Positions 45,675-53,719 of a stretch of DNA of 64,000 bases are shown here, one piece after another. Under the pieces are notes generated by a model that ran no database searches, was not told where the DNA came from, and saw only the letters and a list, made by a program, of their open reading frames with translations. Numbering within the stretch: position 1 is the first letter of the stretch; each line of letters starts with the position of its first letter. A program made the translations under genes and the position numbers. Source of the DNA: an uncultured delta proteobacterium (GTDB lineage Bacteria > Desulfobacterota > Desulfobulbia > Desulfobulbales > Desulfocapsaceae); assembly GCA_903901335.1 (NCBI GenBank), contig CAIUQR010000101.1:1-64000 (forward strand). Direction: 5' to 3'.

Positions 45675-46013
45675 ATGAGCAAACTCAAACCCATCACTCC
45701 TGGCGAGATCCTCTCGGAAGAGTTTCTCAAACCCATGACTATTAGCCAGTATCGTTTAGCCAAGGAAATCGGTGTCCCCGCTCAACGCATCAGTGAGATT
45801 ATTGCTGGTAAACGTTCGATCACAGCTGATACTGATTTACGGTTGTGCCGATTTTTTGGTTTATCCAACGGATATTGGTTGCGTGCTCAAGCTGCCCACG
45901 ATACGGAAGTTGCGGAACGTACTCTCGGCAAGATGATAATAAAAATCAAACCTTGGTCTGAGTCAACTGCCCAACAAGGTGCTCCAGGCAATGCTCGTAC
46001 CTCGCACGGCTGA
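45675..46013 (+). CDS. higA: HigA antitoxin (XRE family)
   Basis: 112 residues with a helix-turn-helix: LKPITPGEILSEEFLKPM, ISQYRLAKEIGVPAQRISEI, IAGKRSITADTDLRLCRFFG, NGYWLRAQAAHDTEVAE. This is the VapI/HigA type. It binds HigB and represses the operon. AAGGAG precedes ATG 45675. The C-terminal 20 residues (STAQQGAPGNARTSHG) are less conserved. Confidence 0.9.
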   Translation: MSKLKPITPGEILSEEFLKPMTISQYRLAKEIGVPAQRISEIIAGKRSITADTDLRLCRFFGLSNGYWLRAQAAHDTEVAERTLGKMIIKIKPWSESTAQQGAPGNARTSHG

Positions 46014-46043
46014 GATTGTCGTTTAGAAAACAGGGAGGGAACA

Positions 46044-46586
46044 ATGGTTACAGAGAATAGGAGGTCTAAGGCTGGGCGTGTTTCGATTGTATTGGTTGGG
46101 ATTCTTCTTGCTTCCATGCTTTCTATCGGAGGGGTGGCATCAGAGTTGTCGGGGGTGAAAATAGTCAATCCCTCACACGGCTACGCCAATGTCAAAGGGG
46201 AGGCAGCCAGTTACTATTACTACAGATCAAAAATCGCAGCAGATACAGAAACATCCGTGATTTTCAAACAAAATACTTGTTCTGTGTCAGACCAGAAGAG
46301 CAAGAAATTTTCGAAATGCTGGATTCATATAGCTGGAGCGTCGGCCGGACTGTCATTTTCCAAGCAGGCACCAATAAGTATGAAAACATTATCCGTTGAA
46401 CCTGAAGGCGGTAAGTCATCCGAGATTCTTCAATGGAACACCTTGATGATAGATGGCCCGGAAGGTGCGATTGAATTCAAGATACCAAGAGGAGGTTATG
46501 TCGAACTCAACTTCCTGTGGGAAGTGCCAAAAGAATTCTCACCAAGCCGCGTCAAAATAGGCGACCTTGTCGATGTCTCTCTTTGA
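46044..46586 (+). CDS. Exported hypothetical protein
   Basis: 180 residues with an N-terminal signal (VSIVLVGILLASMLSIGGVASE) and a beta-rich mature part (VKIVNPSHGYANVKGEAASY, ETSVIFKQNTCSVSDQ) with two Cys that may pair. GGGAGGG precedes the ATG. No known family recognised. It lies 30 bases after higA and 122 bases before the FHA-GGDEF gene. Confidence 0.6.
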   Translation: MVTENRRSKAGRVSIVLVGILLASMLSIGGVASELSGVKIVNPSHGYANVKGEAASYYYYRSKIAADTETSVIFKQNTCSVSDQKSKKFSKCWIHIAGASAGLSFSKQAPISMKTLSVEPEGGKSSEILQWNTLMIDGPEGAIEFKIPRGGYVELNFLWEVPKEFSPSRVKIGDLVDVSL

Positions 46587-46708
46587 GCAAGAAAGGCCAT
46601 GGAAAACCGCTCCCTTTTTCTGAAAAGATTGACAGAACTGTAACAAACCGGCATACTTGCCTGAATCAGGAATGTTTCGCAAAATGCAATCGAACGGAGG
46701 AGCCGGGG

Positions 46709-47599
46709 ATGTCCGAAGACTTCGGTACAATTATCTTGAAAGGACACAGGTTCGACGGCAAGGACTTTGAAAAAAAAGTACCCGGCCTGACCTGCCTGTC
46801 CGGAAGCCAGGTCGGACGCCGGATCATGCTCGCCGATGACCGCATCACCCTGGGCCGCGCGCCCGAGGCGACCATCCTGCTGCGGGATGCGCTTGTCTCC
46901 CGTCTGCATCTGGCCGTTGATTTCAATCCTGAACGCGGCAGCTATTTTATCAGCGATCTTGGAAGTTCCAACGGGACGTTTTTGAATGGCGTCCGGATTA
47001 CCGAAGCAGTGCTCAACGATTCGGACAAGATTCTGATCGGCAATACCATCCTCCGTTTCGGATGGTCGGACGCCTTTGACCTCCAGTACCAGGCCGAAAT
47101 CGACAACCTGCTGAATATTGATGAACTGACGGGCCTGATCGTCAAACGCCGGTTCGATGAAGAGTTGAATCGATATATTGCGGTGTCCCGAACCCAGGGC
47201 GCAGAGCTGGCGATGATCATGATAGACATCGATGGCGTCAAACGGATCAATGACACCTATGGCCACTCCTTTGGCGCCTTTACTATCGCCCAGACCGGCA
47301 AGCTGATCAAAACCGCCACGGAGCACAGAGGGCTGGCAAGCCGGTTCGGCGGTGATGAATTCATGGTTTTCATCCCCAATGTCAATATAGAAACGGCGCG
47401 GCAGATTGCAGAAACAATCCGTCTGGAGGTCGAGGCCCATCCTTTTGTGATGGAGGGTATCACCCTCGGCCCAACAATCAGCGTCGGTGTCAGTGACCTT
47501 AAAAAGGACGACACCATGGCTTCGCTTTTTAAACGTGCGGACGAAGCCCTTTACCAGTCGAAACGCACCGGCCGCAACAAGGTCAGCGTTGTCACGTAG
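46709..47599 (+). CDS. FHA-GGDEF diguanylate cyclase
   Basis: 296 residues from ATG 46709 (GGAGG nine bases before it). An N-terminal FHA domain (RITLGRAPEATILLRDALVS, DLGSSNGTFLNGVRI) recognises phosphothreonine; a GGDEF domain follows (IDELTGLIVKRRFDEEL, intact RFGGDEF, GPTISVGVSDLK, ADEALYQSKRTGRNKV). It should make cyclic di-GMP under control of a Ser/Thr kinase. No I-site RxxD just before GGDEF was seen. No kinase of the PknB type is in the window. Confidence 0.88.
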   Translation: MSEDFGTIILKGHRFDGKDFEKKVPGLTCLSGSQVGRRIMLADDRITLGRAPEATILLRDALVSRLHLAVDFNPERGSYFISDLGSSNGTFLNGVRITEAVLNDSDKILIGNTILRFGWSDAFDLQYQAEIDNLLNIDELTGLIVKRRFDEELNRYIAVSRTQGAELAMIMIDIDGVKRINDTYGHSFGAFTIAQTGKLIKTATEHRGLASRFGGDEFMVFIPNVNIETARQIAETIRLEVEAHPFVMEGITLGPTISVGVSDLKKDDTMASLFKRADEALYQSKRTGRNKVSVVT

Positions 47600-47741
47600 T
47601 CGATCATCTAAAGGGTGATGCGCGCATTGGGCGCATTCTCACTACTATTCGCTTAACAAACAGCCCCGGCGAGTTGGTTTCCCTCGGCAATTTAACCGAA
47701 GTCGGACCGCTTTCGGCGTCGTTTTACTCACGGCACCCCCT

Positions 47742-47951
47742 ATGATGCCACCGGATACGACAGAAAAAGCACTCCGTTTTGGTTGCGGCTTTACTTTTGG
47801 GTTGGTTGCGGGTTTTTTTACTGCATTCCAATGTATTGCGAGCACATGGGGCGGACTTGCCGCTCTGGCTTTTGCGTCTGCGGTTATTTCCGGTTTGCTG
47901 GCAATGAAATACGGGGATACGTTCTGGTATTCATTAAAAGATTGGTGGTAA
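47742..47951 (+). CDS. Small membrane protein, unknown
   Basis: 69 residues with two hydrophobic segments (FGCGFTFGLVAGFFTAFQCI and GLAALAFASAVISGLLAM) and a short basic/acidic end (GDTFWYSLKDWW). No clear RBS is present, so the start is uncertain. The amino acid pattern is that of a real small two-helix membrane protein. Confidence 0.5.
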   Translation: MMPPDTTEKALRFGCGFTFGLVAGFFTAFQCIASTWGGLAALAFASAVISGLLAMKYGDTFWYSLKDWW

Positions 47952-48084
47952 TGGATCCAAAGTCGAACCTCCGAGAGACGGCCGGGAAAGGCCTTGCGGC
48001 CAACCCCACAGGGATGCGCCGTCTCTCCTGCAACCAAGATCAGGCCGGAGCATGCGCTTCAGCTACCGGCGTATACGGTCTTTA

Positions 48085-48810
48085 TCAGATAGTTTCCCCC
48101 TCAGCCATCCCCTCGCCGGTCATACAGGAACCGCCGTGATGCCAGGGGGTACACTCTTCCATCATACCAAAATCATGTCCACGGAAAAAATGTCTGCCTG
48201 TGCCCATTCCTCCCTCGCCCATCCCGCGAAAACCTCTCGTCAGCCCTGCCTCTTTGGCTTTTTCATGGATCTTGGTTCTCAGAACAAACAACTCACCCCC
48301 AGCCTGCGCGACTGCCTCGGCATTCGGGGTCCGGCTATGCATCAGGGCTCGTTCTTCTGCCCGTTTGACGGACATCTGTTTCCGGAGATCCTGGGTATCC
48401 GTTAAAAACTTATCGAGTTTCTGATGTCTTTCGGCAAGTTTTCCCTCGGCACCACCATGTTTCGGAAACGTGAACAGACCGGCCTCCTTGGCCTTCAGGT
48501 GCATTGCGCTCCTCAGGTCAAAAAGCTCACCGGCAGCCTTTCGTACAGCCTCGATATTCGGGGTCTCGCTGCGTATCAGCGCGGATTCTTCCGCCCGTTT
48601 CATGACCATCTGCTTGCGGAGATCCTGGGTATCTGCCTGGAACTTCTCAATCTTCTCTTTTGTGGCCCCATCCAGTCCCTGGAATTGCCGGAAGGACCCG
48701 TCTTCACGAGAAGTGGAATCGTGGACGTGGGCCGCAGCGGCCTGTTGTAAGCCGATAATTCCTGTTGCCGCCACCAGCACAGCCGCCATAAGTGTCTTCT
48801 TCATTTTCAT
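48085..48810 (-). CDS. Spy/CpxP/ZraP-like periplasmic protein with a duplicated domain
   Basis: 241 residues. Signal peptide MKMKKTLMAAVLVAATGIIG, then two related helical segments: one with KIEKFQADTQDLRKQMVMKR and one with KLDKFLTDTQDLRKQMSVKR, each followed by an ESALIRSETPN/ERALMHSRTPN block. These match the heavy-metal-resistance (Spy, CpxP, ZraP) type, normally a single copy, here doubled. A His/Gly/Met-rich tail (RHFFRGHDFGMMEECTPWHH) may bind metal. It is 296 bases downstream of the sensor kinase gene on the same strand. It is likely a periplasmic chaperone or inhibitor in a Cpx-like system. Confidence 0.8.
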   Translation of the reverse strand: MKMKKTLMAAVLVAATGIIGLQQAAAAHVHDSTSREDGSFRQFQGLDGATKEKIEKFQADTQDLRKQMVMKRAEESALIRSETPNIEAVRKAAGELFDLRSAMHLKAKEAGLFTFPKHGGAEGKLAERHQKLDKFLTDTQDLRKQMSVKRAEERALMHSRTPNAEAVAQAGGELFVLRTKIHEKAKEAGLTRGFRGMGEGGMGTGRHFFRGHDFGMMEECTPWHHGGSCMTGEGMAEGETI

Positions 48811-49106
48811 ATTCTACCTCATTTTTTTGATAGTGATGAACACGTCCATATCCGTGGACTTCGGAATACCTGATACAGCCAGAGAACAACGTTAGAGGCC
48901 GTTTCGCAGTAAATATTATCTTTGTTTCCAACTAGCAAACTGTATGCCACTCTGTTTGAGTTAATATAATATATTGATTTTAATTAAATAATTTTCTGGA
49001 AAAGCCATGCCTAAGGTAATTTCCGCTGTTCTCCTGCATAAAAACTATCCACCTGAAAAACAGCTGTGAACCTTTTTCAGATGACAAGAGAGGGGAAACG
49101 GCAGGG

Positions 49107-50597
49107 TCAGGTGTGAAGGGGCAGAGTTATAGTCACGATCAGCCCTTGGTGATCATCACCGTTCAGGGCGACCACCCTGCCTCCATGCGCTTTCACCGCC
49201 TGCTCGGCAATGGCAAGACCAATTCCCACGCCTCCGGTCTGGCGCTCTCTGGCCTTGGCCACCCGGTAAAACGGTTCAAAAAGATGTGGAAGGTCCTGTT
49301 CCGGAACACCTGTCCCGTAATCGACAATCTTTACCTCCGCCTCTTCTTTTCCGGCCGACAGGGATATTTCGACCCTGGTGTTTTTGGCCGTATACTGTGC
49401 CGCATTCCTGACAATATTCTCGATGGCCCGCCGTAAGAGTTCACGGGATCCGGTCACGGTAACCTCCTCCAAAGAGACGATCTTAACACCTCGTTCATTG
49501 CTGGAAGCCTCAAAATCGACATCTTCCGCCACCTCCCGGAGCAGCCTGGTCAGGTCCACAGGCAGGGCGGCAGGGATCCCTGCGCCGCTTTCAAGCCGGG
49601 TCAGGGTGAGCAGATGGCCGATCAGTTCATTGAGCCGGTCTGCTTCCTGGCCGATTTTACACAAGGAGCTTTCATCCTCGGCATCAAGCCGTTTTTTCGC
49701 CAAGGCAAGGGCCACATTCAGCCGGGCAAGCGGGGAGCGCAACTCATGGGAGATATCACGGAGGAGGCGCTTCTGGGCGGTGATTACCTTTTCGGTACGA
49801 TCAACCATGATGTCAAAATCACGCCCCAGATCGGCTATTTCATTCCCTGTCCCGCCCAGGCTTTTCCCGACTCTGGCCGAGTAATCACCAGCGGCGATCT
49901 GCTGGGCGGTCTTCTGCAGTTTCCTGATCGGGGTGGTCAGGGAACGGGCCAGAAGATAGCAGACACCGGAGACCACTATCAGCATGATTGCGGTCCGGAC
50001 TATCTCTCCTCTGCCGAAAAACGGCGGGAGAAAACGAGTCAGCACATGGGGATCCCTCCCTACGGACGGTGGTGGCATCCCTGGTCGAGGACCAGTCAGG
50101 AAATGCGGCTCCCTGCCTTCTGGCGGTATTCCCGGGGGAGGACCGAAGATATGCACACCAATGACGACGATGGAACTGCCGTCCCTGGCCCTCAGATGTT
50201 TCGCCACGGTCAGGGTCTCACCTGATTTCCGGAAAGCGACCTCATCATTTTTTCTTGCGCTGTCAGCAAGTTGCACAAGCTCATCCGCTATCTTCTCCCC
50301 TGTTATTATCCGGTTGTCATCTCTGACCAGGTTGATTCTGGTCCGGGCACCTTCGGCAAGACCGTTAATGTAGTCTTCATACTCCGCCGGTCCCCCGCAT
50401 CTGTACATCTCCCAGGCGGCCTGTCCCGAAAGAACGATCAGTTTAGCCAGATTTTCATCAATTCTTCTGGTCATGTCGCCTTTCATCACTTCGATGGAGA
50501 GATGCTGGAAGGTGGAGATAACGGCCACACTCGCCGCCCCGCCCAGAATCATGGTCAGCCAGAAACCGAGGAAAAGTTTAAAGAACATACTTTTCAT
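49107..50597 (-). CDS. cpxA: Cpx-like sensor histidine kinase
   Basis: 496 residues. Two membrane helices (FFKLFLGFWLTMILGGAASV and VRTAIMLIVVSGVCYLLARS) flank a 160-residue periplasmic part. HAMP follows, then the H-box RDISHELRSPLARLNVALAL, N-box RRAIENIVRNAAQYT and G-boxes VDYGTGVP and GGVGIGLAIA. These motifs are CpxA-like. The periplasmic part ends in a Pro/Gly-rich segment with two related units (PPEGREPHFLTG and PPSVGRDPHVLTR). Gene order is regulator then kinase, 32 bases apart. Confidence 0.87.
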   Translation of the reverse strand: MKSMFFKLFLGFWLTMILGGAASVAVISTFQHLSIEVMKGDMTRRIDENLAKLIVLSGQAAWEMYRCGGPAEYEDYINGLAEGARTRINLVRDDNRIITGEKIADELVQLADSARKNDEVAFRKSGETLTVAKHLRARDGSSIVVIGVHIFGPPPGIPPEGREPHFLTGPRPGMPPPSVGRDPHVLTRFLPPFFGRGEIVRTAIMLIVVSGVCYLLARSLTTPIRKLQKTAQQIAAGDYSARVGKSLGGTGNEIADLGRDFDIMVDRTEKVITAQKRLLRDISHELRSPLARLNVALALAKKRLDAEDESSLCKIGQEADRLNELIGHLLTLTRLESGAGIPAALPVDLTRLLREVAEDVDFEASSNERGVKIVSLEEVTVTGSRELLRRAIENIVRNAAQYTAKNTRVEISLSAGKEEAEVKIVDYGTGVPEQDLPHLFEPFYRVAKARERQTGGVGIGLAIAEQAVKAHGGRVVALNGDDHQGLIVTITLPLHT

Positions 50598-50629
50598 ATC
50601 ATCACAACCTCACGCTACGAAAGGAAAAA

Positions 50630-51334
50630 TCAATCAATCTCAGGAACTTTTGCATACATGTAGCCGACACTGCGAATGGTCTTTATCCGTTCCAGCCCAT
50701 TGCTCTGAGCCCCAAGTTTTTTGCGCAGGCTGGACACATGGACATCAATGCTCCGATCAAACATCGAGAGTTTGCGCCCGAGAACCTTCTCCGCCAATGC
50801 CTCACGACCCACGACCTGTCCCGCCATCCGCAGGAGTTCCTGCAGCAGCGAAAATTCCGCCGCTGTCACAACAATTTCCTTTCCCTCCTTCTTGATAACC
50901 CTGGTCCTGCTCTCCAGAACAAGATCACCGACAGCCAGCACATCAGCAACTGACGGGGCGTCCAAGCTCTTCGCAACCGTCCGGCGATGAATTGCCCGCA
51001 ACCGGGCCACAAGCTCCCTGGGATTAAAGGGTTTCGGCAGATAATCATCCGCTCCCATCTCGAGTCCGACGATCCGGTCAATCTCATCTCCACGGGCAGT
51101 AAGCATCAGCACGGGAATTTTAGAAGATACACGGATTCGTCGCAAGACCTCGAACCCGCTGATCTTCGGCAGCATCACATCGAGAACAACCAAGGAATGC
51201 TCTCCCGACAGGGCGCGATCTACCCCTTGCCATGAATCATTGACCATCTCCACCTCAAACCCCTCCGGTTGCAGATAATCGGTCAACAGTTCACATAATT
51301 CGATATCATCATCTATGACCAGTACACGTGTCAC
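50630..51334 (-). CDS. cpxR: Cpx-like OmpR-family response regulator
   Basis: 234 residues from a GTG at 51334, after AAGGAG. Receiver: acidic IDDDIE, phosphoacceptor Asp in VVLDVMLPKISG, Thr in LTARG and Lys in YLPKPFNP. C-terminal winged helix: GRKLSMFDRSIDVHVSSLRK and ERIKTIRSVGYMYA, very close to CpxR. Divergent from the EF-hand gene, with two CpxR-type boxes in the shared region. Confidence 0.9.
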   Translation of the reverse strand: MTRVLVIDDDIELCELLTDYLQPEGFEVEMVNDSWQGVDRALSGEHSLVVLDVMLPKISGFEVLRRIRVSSKIPVLMLTARGDEIDRIVGLEMGADDYLPKPFNPRELVARLRAIHRRTVAKSLDAPSVADVLAVGDLVLESRTRVIKKEGKEIVVTAAEFSLLQELLRMAGQVVGREALAEKVLGRKLSMFDRSIDVHVSSLRKKLGAQSNGLERIKTIRSVGYMYAKVPEID

Positions 51335-51462
51335 CGGTTACTCCTTATGCTTTTGCCGACATTTATTTGACCAAGTTATTTTTGCGCAATTGCTTAGACC
51401 GCGATTATATATCTTCCACCCGCTTGTTCCTGACAACGTACAGGCAATGCCTTTTCCCTGCA

Positions 51463-51500
51463 GTAAAGAATTGTAAAGATGCCTTTTAACATTTCTTTAC
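51463..51500. promoter_or_regulatory. Two CpxR-type boxes facing each other
   Basis: GTAAA-N5-GTAAA at 51463-51477 is a perfect CpxR consensus. At 51486-51500 the complement reads GTAAA-N5-GTTAA on the minus strand, one base off. The boxes lie between the divergent cpxR-like and EF-hand genes, so autoregulation and control of the EF-hand gene are both expected. CpxR consensus is from E. coli; the recognition helix resembles CpxR. Confidence 0.65.
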
Positions 51501-51638
51501 ATAACTTGACCGTAACTTAACGAAGAAATGAACGGTAATTGCCGATACCCGTCTAAGGGGAAGAGGAGAGTTGTATGCATGTAATCTGTGCCTCCCCTTT
51601 ACCTCAGGAGAGACACACAACCAACGGAGGAACCTCAT

Positions 51639-52580
51639 ATGAGCAGTATAAGCGGAATAAGCAGCAGCATGCTGAGTTCAATATTGACTCAGGGCATGCA
51701 ATCAAGGCCGGATCCGGCTCAGAAGTTTAAAGAACTCGATACCGATAGTAACGGCGGCCTGGACAAGACGGAACTGAGTGTAATGGCGAAAGAACTCTCA
51801 AAGATGACAGGGAAGACGTTGAACGTCGATGACATGATGACCACCTATGACGCCAACAATGATGGTCTGATGAGTCAGGATGAAGTGGGCAAAATGATGC
51901 AACAGATTCTGCCTCCGCCAAACGCAGGATCAGGGGTCAGCTCAGACCAGGCCGCCCAAGTTTACCAAGCTAATTCGGGAGATGATCAGATATCCCTCCT
52001 GCTGAAAATGCTGGGGCAGACGGCAGATTCGTCTTCAACGTCCACTTCGGGCAGCGACCAGCTTTCTACGCTGCTCAGTATGCTGGGCCAGACCACGGAT
52101 TCATCTTCGACCGGCAATTCGAGCGACCCGGTTTCGACCCTGCTCAGTATGCTGAAGCAAACCGCAGATACGTCTTCGACGGACAATTCAAGACCAAGTC
52201 CGGAAGAGATGTTCAAGAAACTCGACAGTGACGGCAGCGGTGGCCTGAACAAGAGCGAACTCGATGTCTGGGCAAAAGATTTTTCGAAGATGACCGGCCA
52301 GACCATTGATACGGCAAATGCCATCAGCACCTATGATACCAATGGGGATGGTGAGCTCAGCCAGACTGAGATGGATACTATGATGAAGGCATTACAGGAG
52401 AAGTCCGGTGGTCCTCCACCACCGCCACCGGATATGACCGCAGGGACGGATTCAAATGCAACGGAAACCTCCCAGTCTTCTTCCAGGAATGAGCAGGTGT
52501 CCCTGATCCGTCAACTCTTAGAACAATACGCCAACAATCTTTCAACAAATTCTAACAATAGTTTGACTTCGTATATTTAG
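51639..52580 (+). CDS. EF-hand protein with duplicated EF pairs and tandem linker repeats
   Basis: 313 residues from ATG 51639 (GGAGG before). Four EF-hand loops with Asp/Asn at the calcium positions: 34-45, 71-82, 196-207 and 233-244. The two EF pairs are similar over some 60 residues, so the gene arose by duplication. Between them are three copies of a 23-24-residue repeat ((I/L)S-LL-ML-QT-D-SSST). No signal peptide is seen. It is divergently controlled with the Cpx-like regulator. Function likely calcium binding. Confidence 0.78.
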   Translation: MSSISGISSSMLSSILTQGMQSRPDPAQKFKELDTDSNGGLDKTELSVMAKELSKMTGKTLNVDDMMTTYDANNDGLMSQDEVGKMMQQILPPPNAGSGVSSDQAAQVYQANSGDDQISLLLKMLGQTADSSSTSTSGSDQLSTLLSMLGQTTDSSSTGNSSDPVSTLLSMLKQTADTSSTDNSRPSPEEMFKKLDSDGSGGLNKSELDVWAKDFSKMTGQTIDTANAISTYDTNGDGELSQTEMDTMMKALQEKSGGPPPPPPDMTAGTDSNATETSQSSSRNEQVSLIRQLLEQYANNLSTNSNNSLTSYI

Positions 52581-52833
52581 GCCCATCGGCACAACTCCCT
52601 CAGCAGGTCAGAGCCTTTCTCCTTCTCCCTGGCTCTGGCCGGCTGTTCTCAACTAGAACACAAAAGAATAACAACCTGCCTTTATGCTCTCCTTCTGTTT
52701 CAGATAACAGCTGCCGAAAAAAACCATGGTACCCTGAGTGAAGAATTGTCAGACCCTTGTAAAGAAGGTAAAATGGCTGGGTATTCAACTTCCCTGCACC
52801 AAATAATACGAATCAACCACAAAAACAACCGGA

Positions 52834-53094
52834 ATGGAAAAGCCCAAGAAAGCCCATTCACAGCGAATTCCGTGGTGGATATATATCAGCATCGCCACCA
52901 TCCTGTATTTCGGGCTGACTTATTTCCCCCCCGCCCTGCATACTGAAACCCCGTGGATCAGCTCTCTCCTGCTGGCAACGCCGAACCTGGCACCGATCGG
53001 TGCTATTGTCTTTCTCCTGCTGGGGGCCAAGGCTTTATATGCTGATCCGGACAAAAAAGGCAATTCCTCAGACAGTAAAAACAATAACGGATAA
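52834..53094 (+). CDS. Small membrane protein, unknown
   Basis: 86 residues with basic N-terminus, two hydrophobic segments (PWWIYISIATILYFGLTYF and LAPIGAIVFLLLGAKALY) and a charged C-terminal tail rich in Lys, Ser and Asn. No RBS is obvious. Its helix-loop-helix design suggests a real inner-membrane protein. No function can be assigned. Confidence 0.55.
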   Translation: MEKPKKAHSQRIPWWIYISIATILYFGLTYFPPALHTETPWISSLLLATPNLAPIGAIVFLLLGAKALYADPDKKGNSSDSKNNNG

Positions 53095-53102
53095 CAAAAA
53101 AA

Positions 53103-53351
53103 TCAAGCCATTACAGGATTTTTTTTTGCCTCATTCACTTTTTTATCCAGACAAATGGCTGCATATTCATTGGGAAACTGCAGTTCGGCGCATTCAGGAC
53201 ATATGCCATGACTCAGATAGACATACGGGTTTTTCTCGATATACCTGTCAACCTGTTCCCATCCCCCAGTATCATTCCTCAACCTTCCGCAAAAGGAACA
53301 CAGCAACACTATTTCCAGGGCCGAACCCGCCCCAGCTGTTCTTTGTACCAT
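53103..53351 (-). CDS. Small CxxC zinc-binding protein (PAS/GGDEF-associated tail type)
   Basis: 82 residues. CSFCGRLRNDTGGWEQVDRY and SHGICPECAELQFPNEYAA match the short zinc-binding tail often seen at the C-terminus of PAS, GGDEF and receiver proteins, but here it is a gene by itself. A very good RBS (GGAGGAGAGG) precedes the ATG. It probably binds one zinc. Role unknown. Confidence 0.7.
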   Translation of the reverse strand: MVQRTAGAGSALEIVLLCSFCGRLRNDTGGWEQVDRYIEKNPYVYLSHGICPECAELQFPNEYAAICLDKKVNEAKKNPVMA

Positions 53352-53719
53352 ATCCTCTCCTCCCGGAATTTACGAGATCCATCGATATTCTGTCGCAGAT
53401 TGTAATTCCGGCCAGTATACAATACGGAACTTACATTTTTCCTACATTGGTGGACAGAGAGGAGAAATATCGGGACTTTTAGACGGAGGTTTTATTCATA
53501 ACCAACCGAATTAAATTAAATATTTTGATAAATAAATTTATTTTTTGACCGCGGGAGTTGCAAAGATTCCGGCAAAGGTTCTCTGACCGGGAAATGACAG
53601 TTCCGACCAGACCCTGAAAGAAATGACTGCCGGGATGCGGTCTATGATACCGCTTCCCGGCAGCAAGGAACAGGATATTTAGAGAATGGAAAGGGGGAGG
53701 GTCCCCCCCCGGCAGGATA
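53352..53719. other. Intergenic stretch downstream of motB
   Basis: No gene seen. It contains A/T-rich sequence near 53510-53550 and the hairpin at 53627-53663. Confidence 0.5.
53627..53663. terminator. Hairpin after motB
   Basis: CTGCCGGGATGCGGT pairs with ACCGCTTCCCGGCAG (15 bp, one mismatch) around a 7-base loop. It stands about 55 bases after the motB stop. No strong T run follows, so it may act as an mRNA 3' stabiliser or a weak terminator. Confidence 0.5.
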
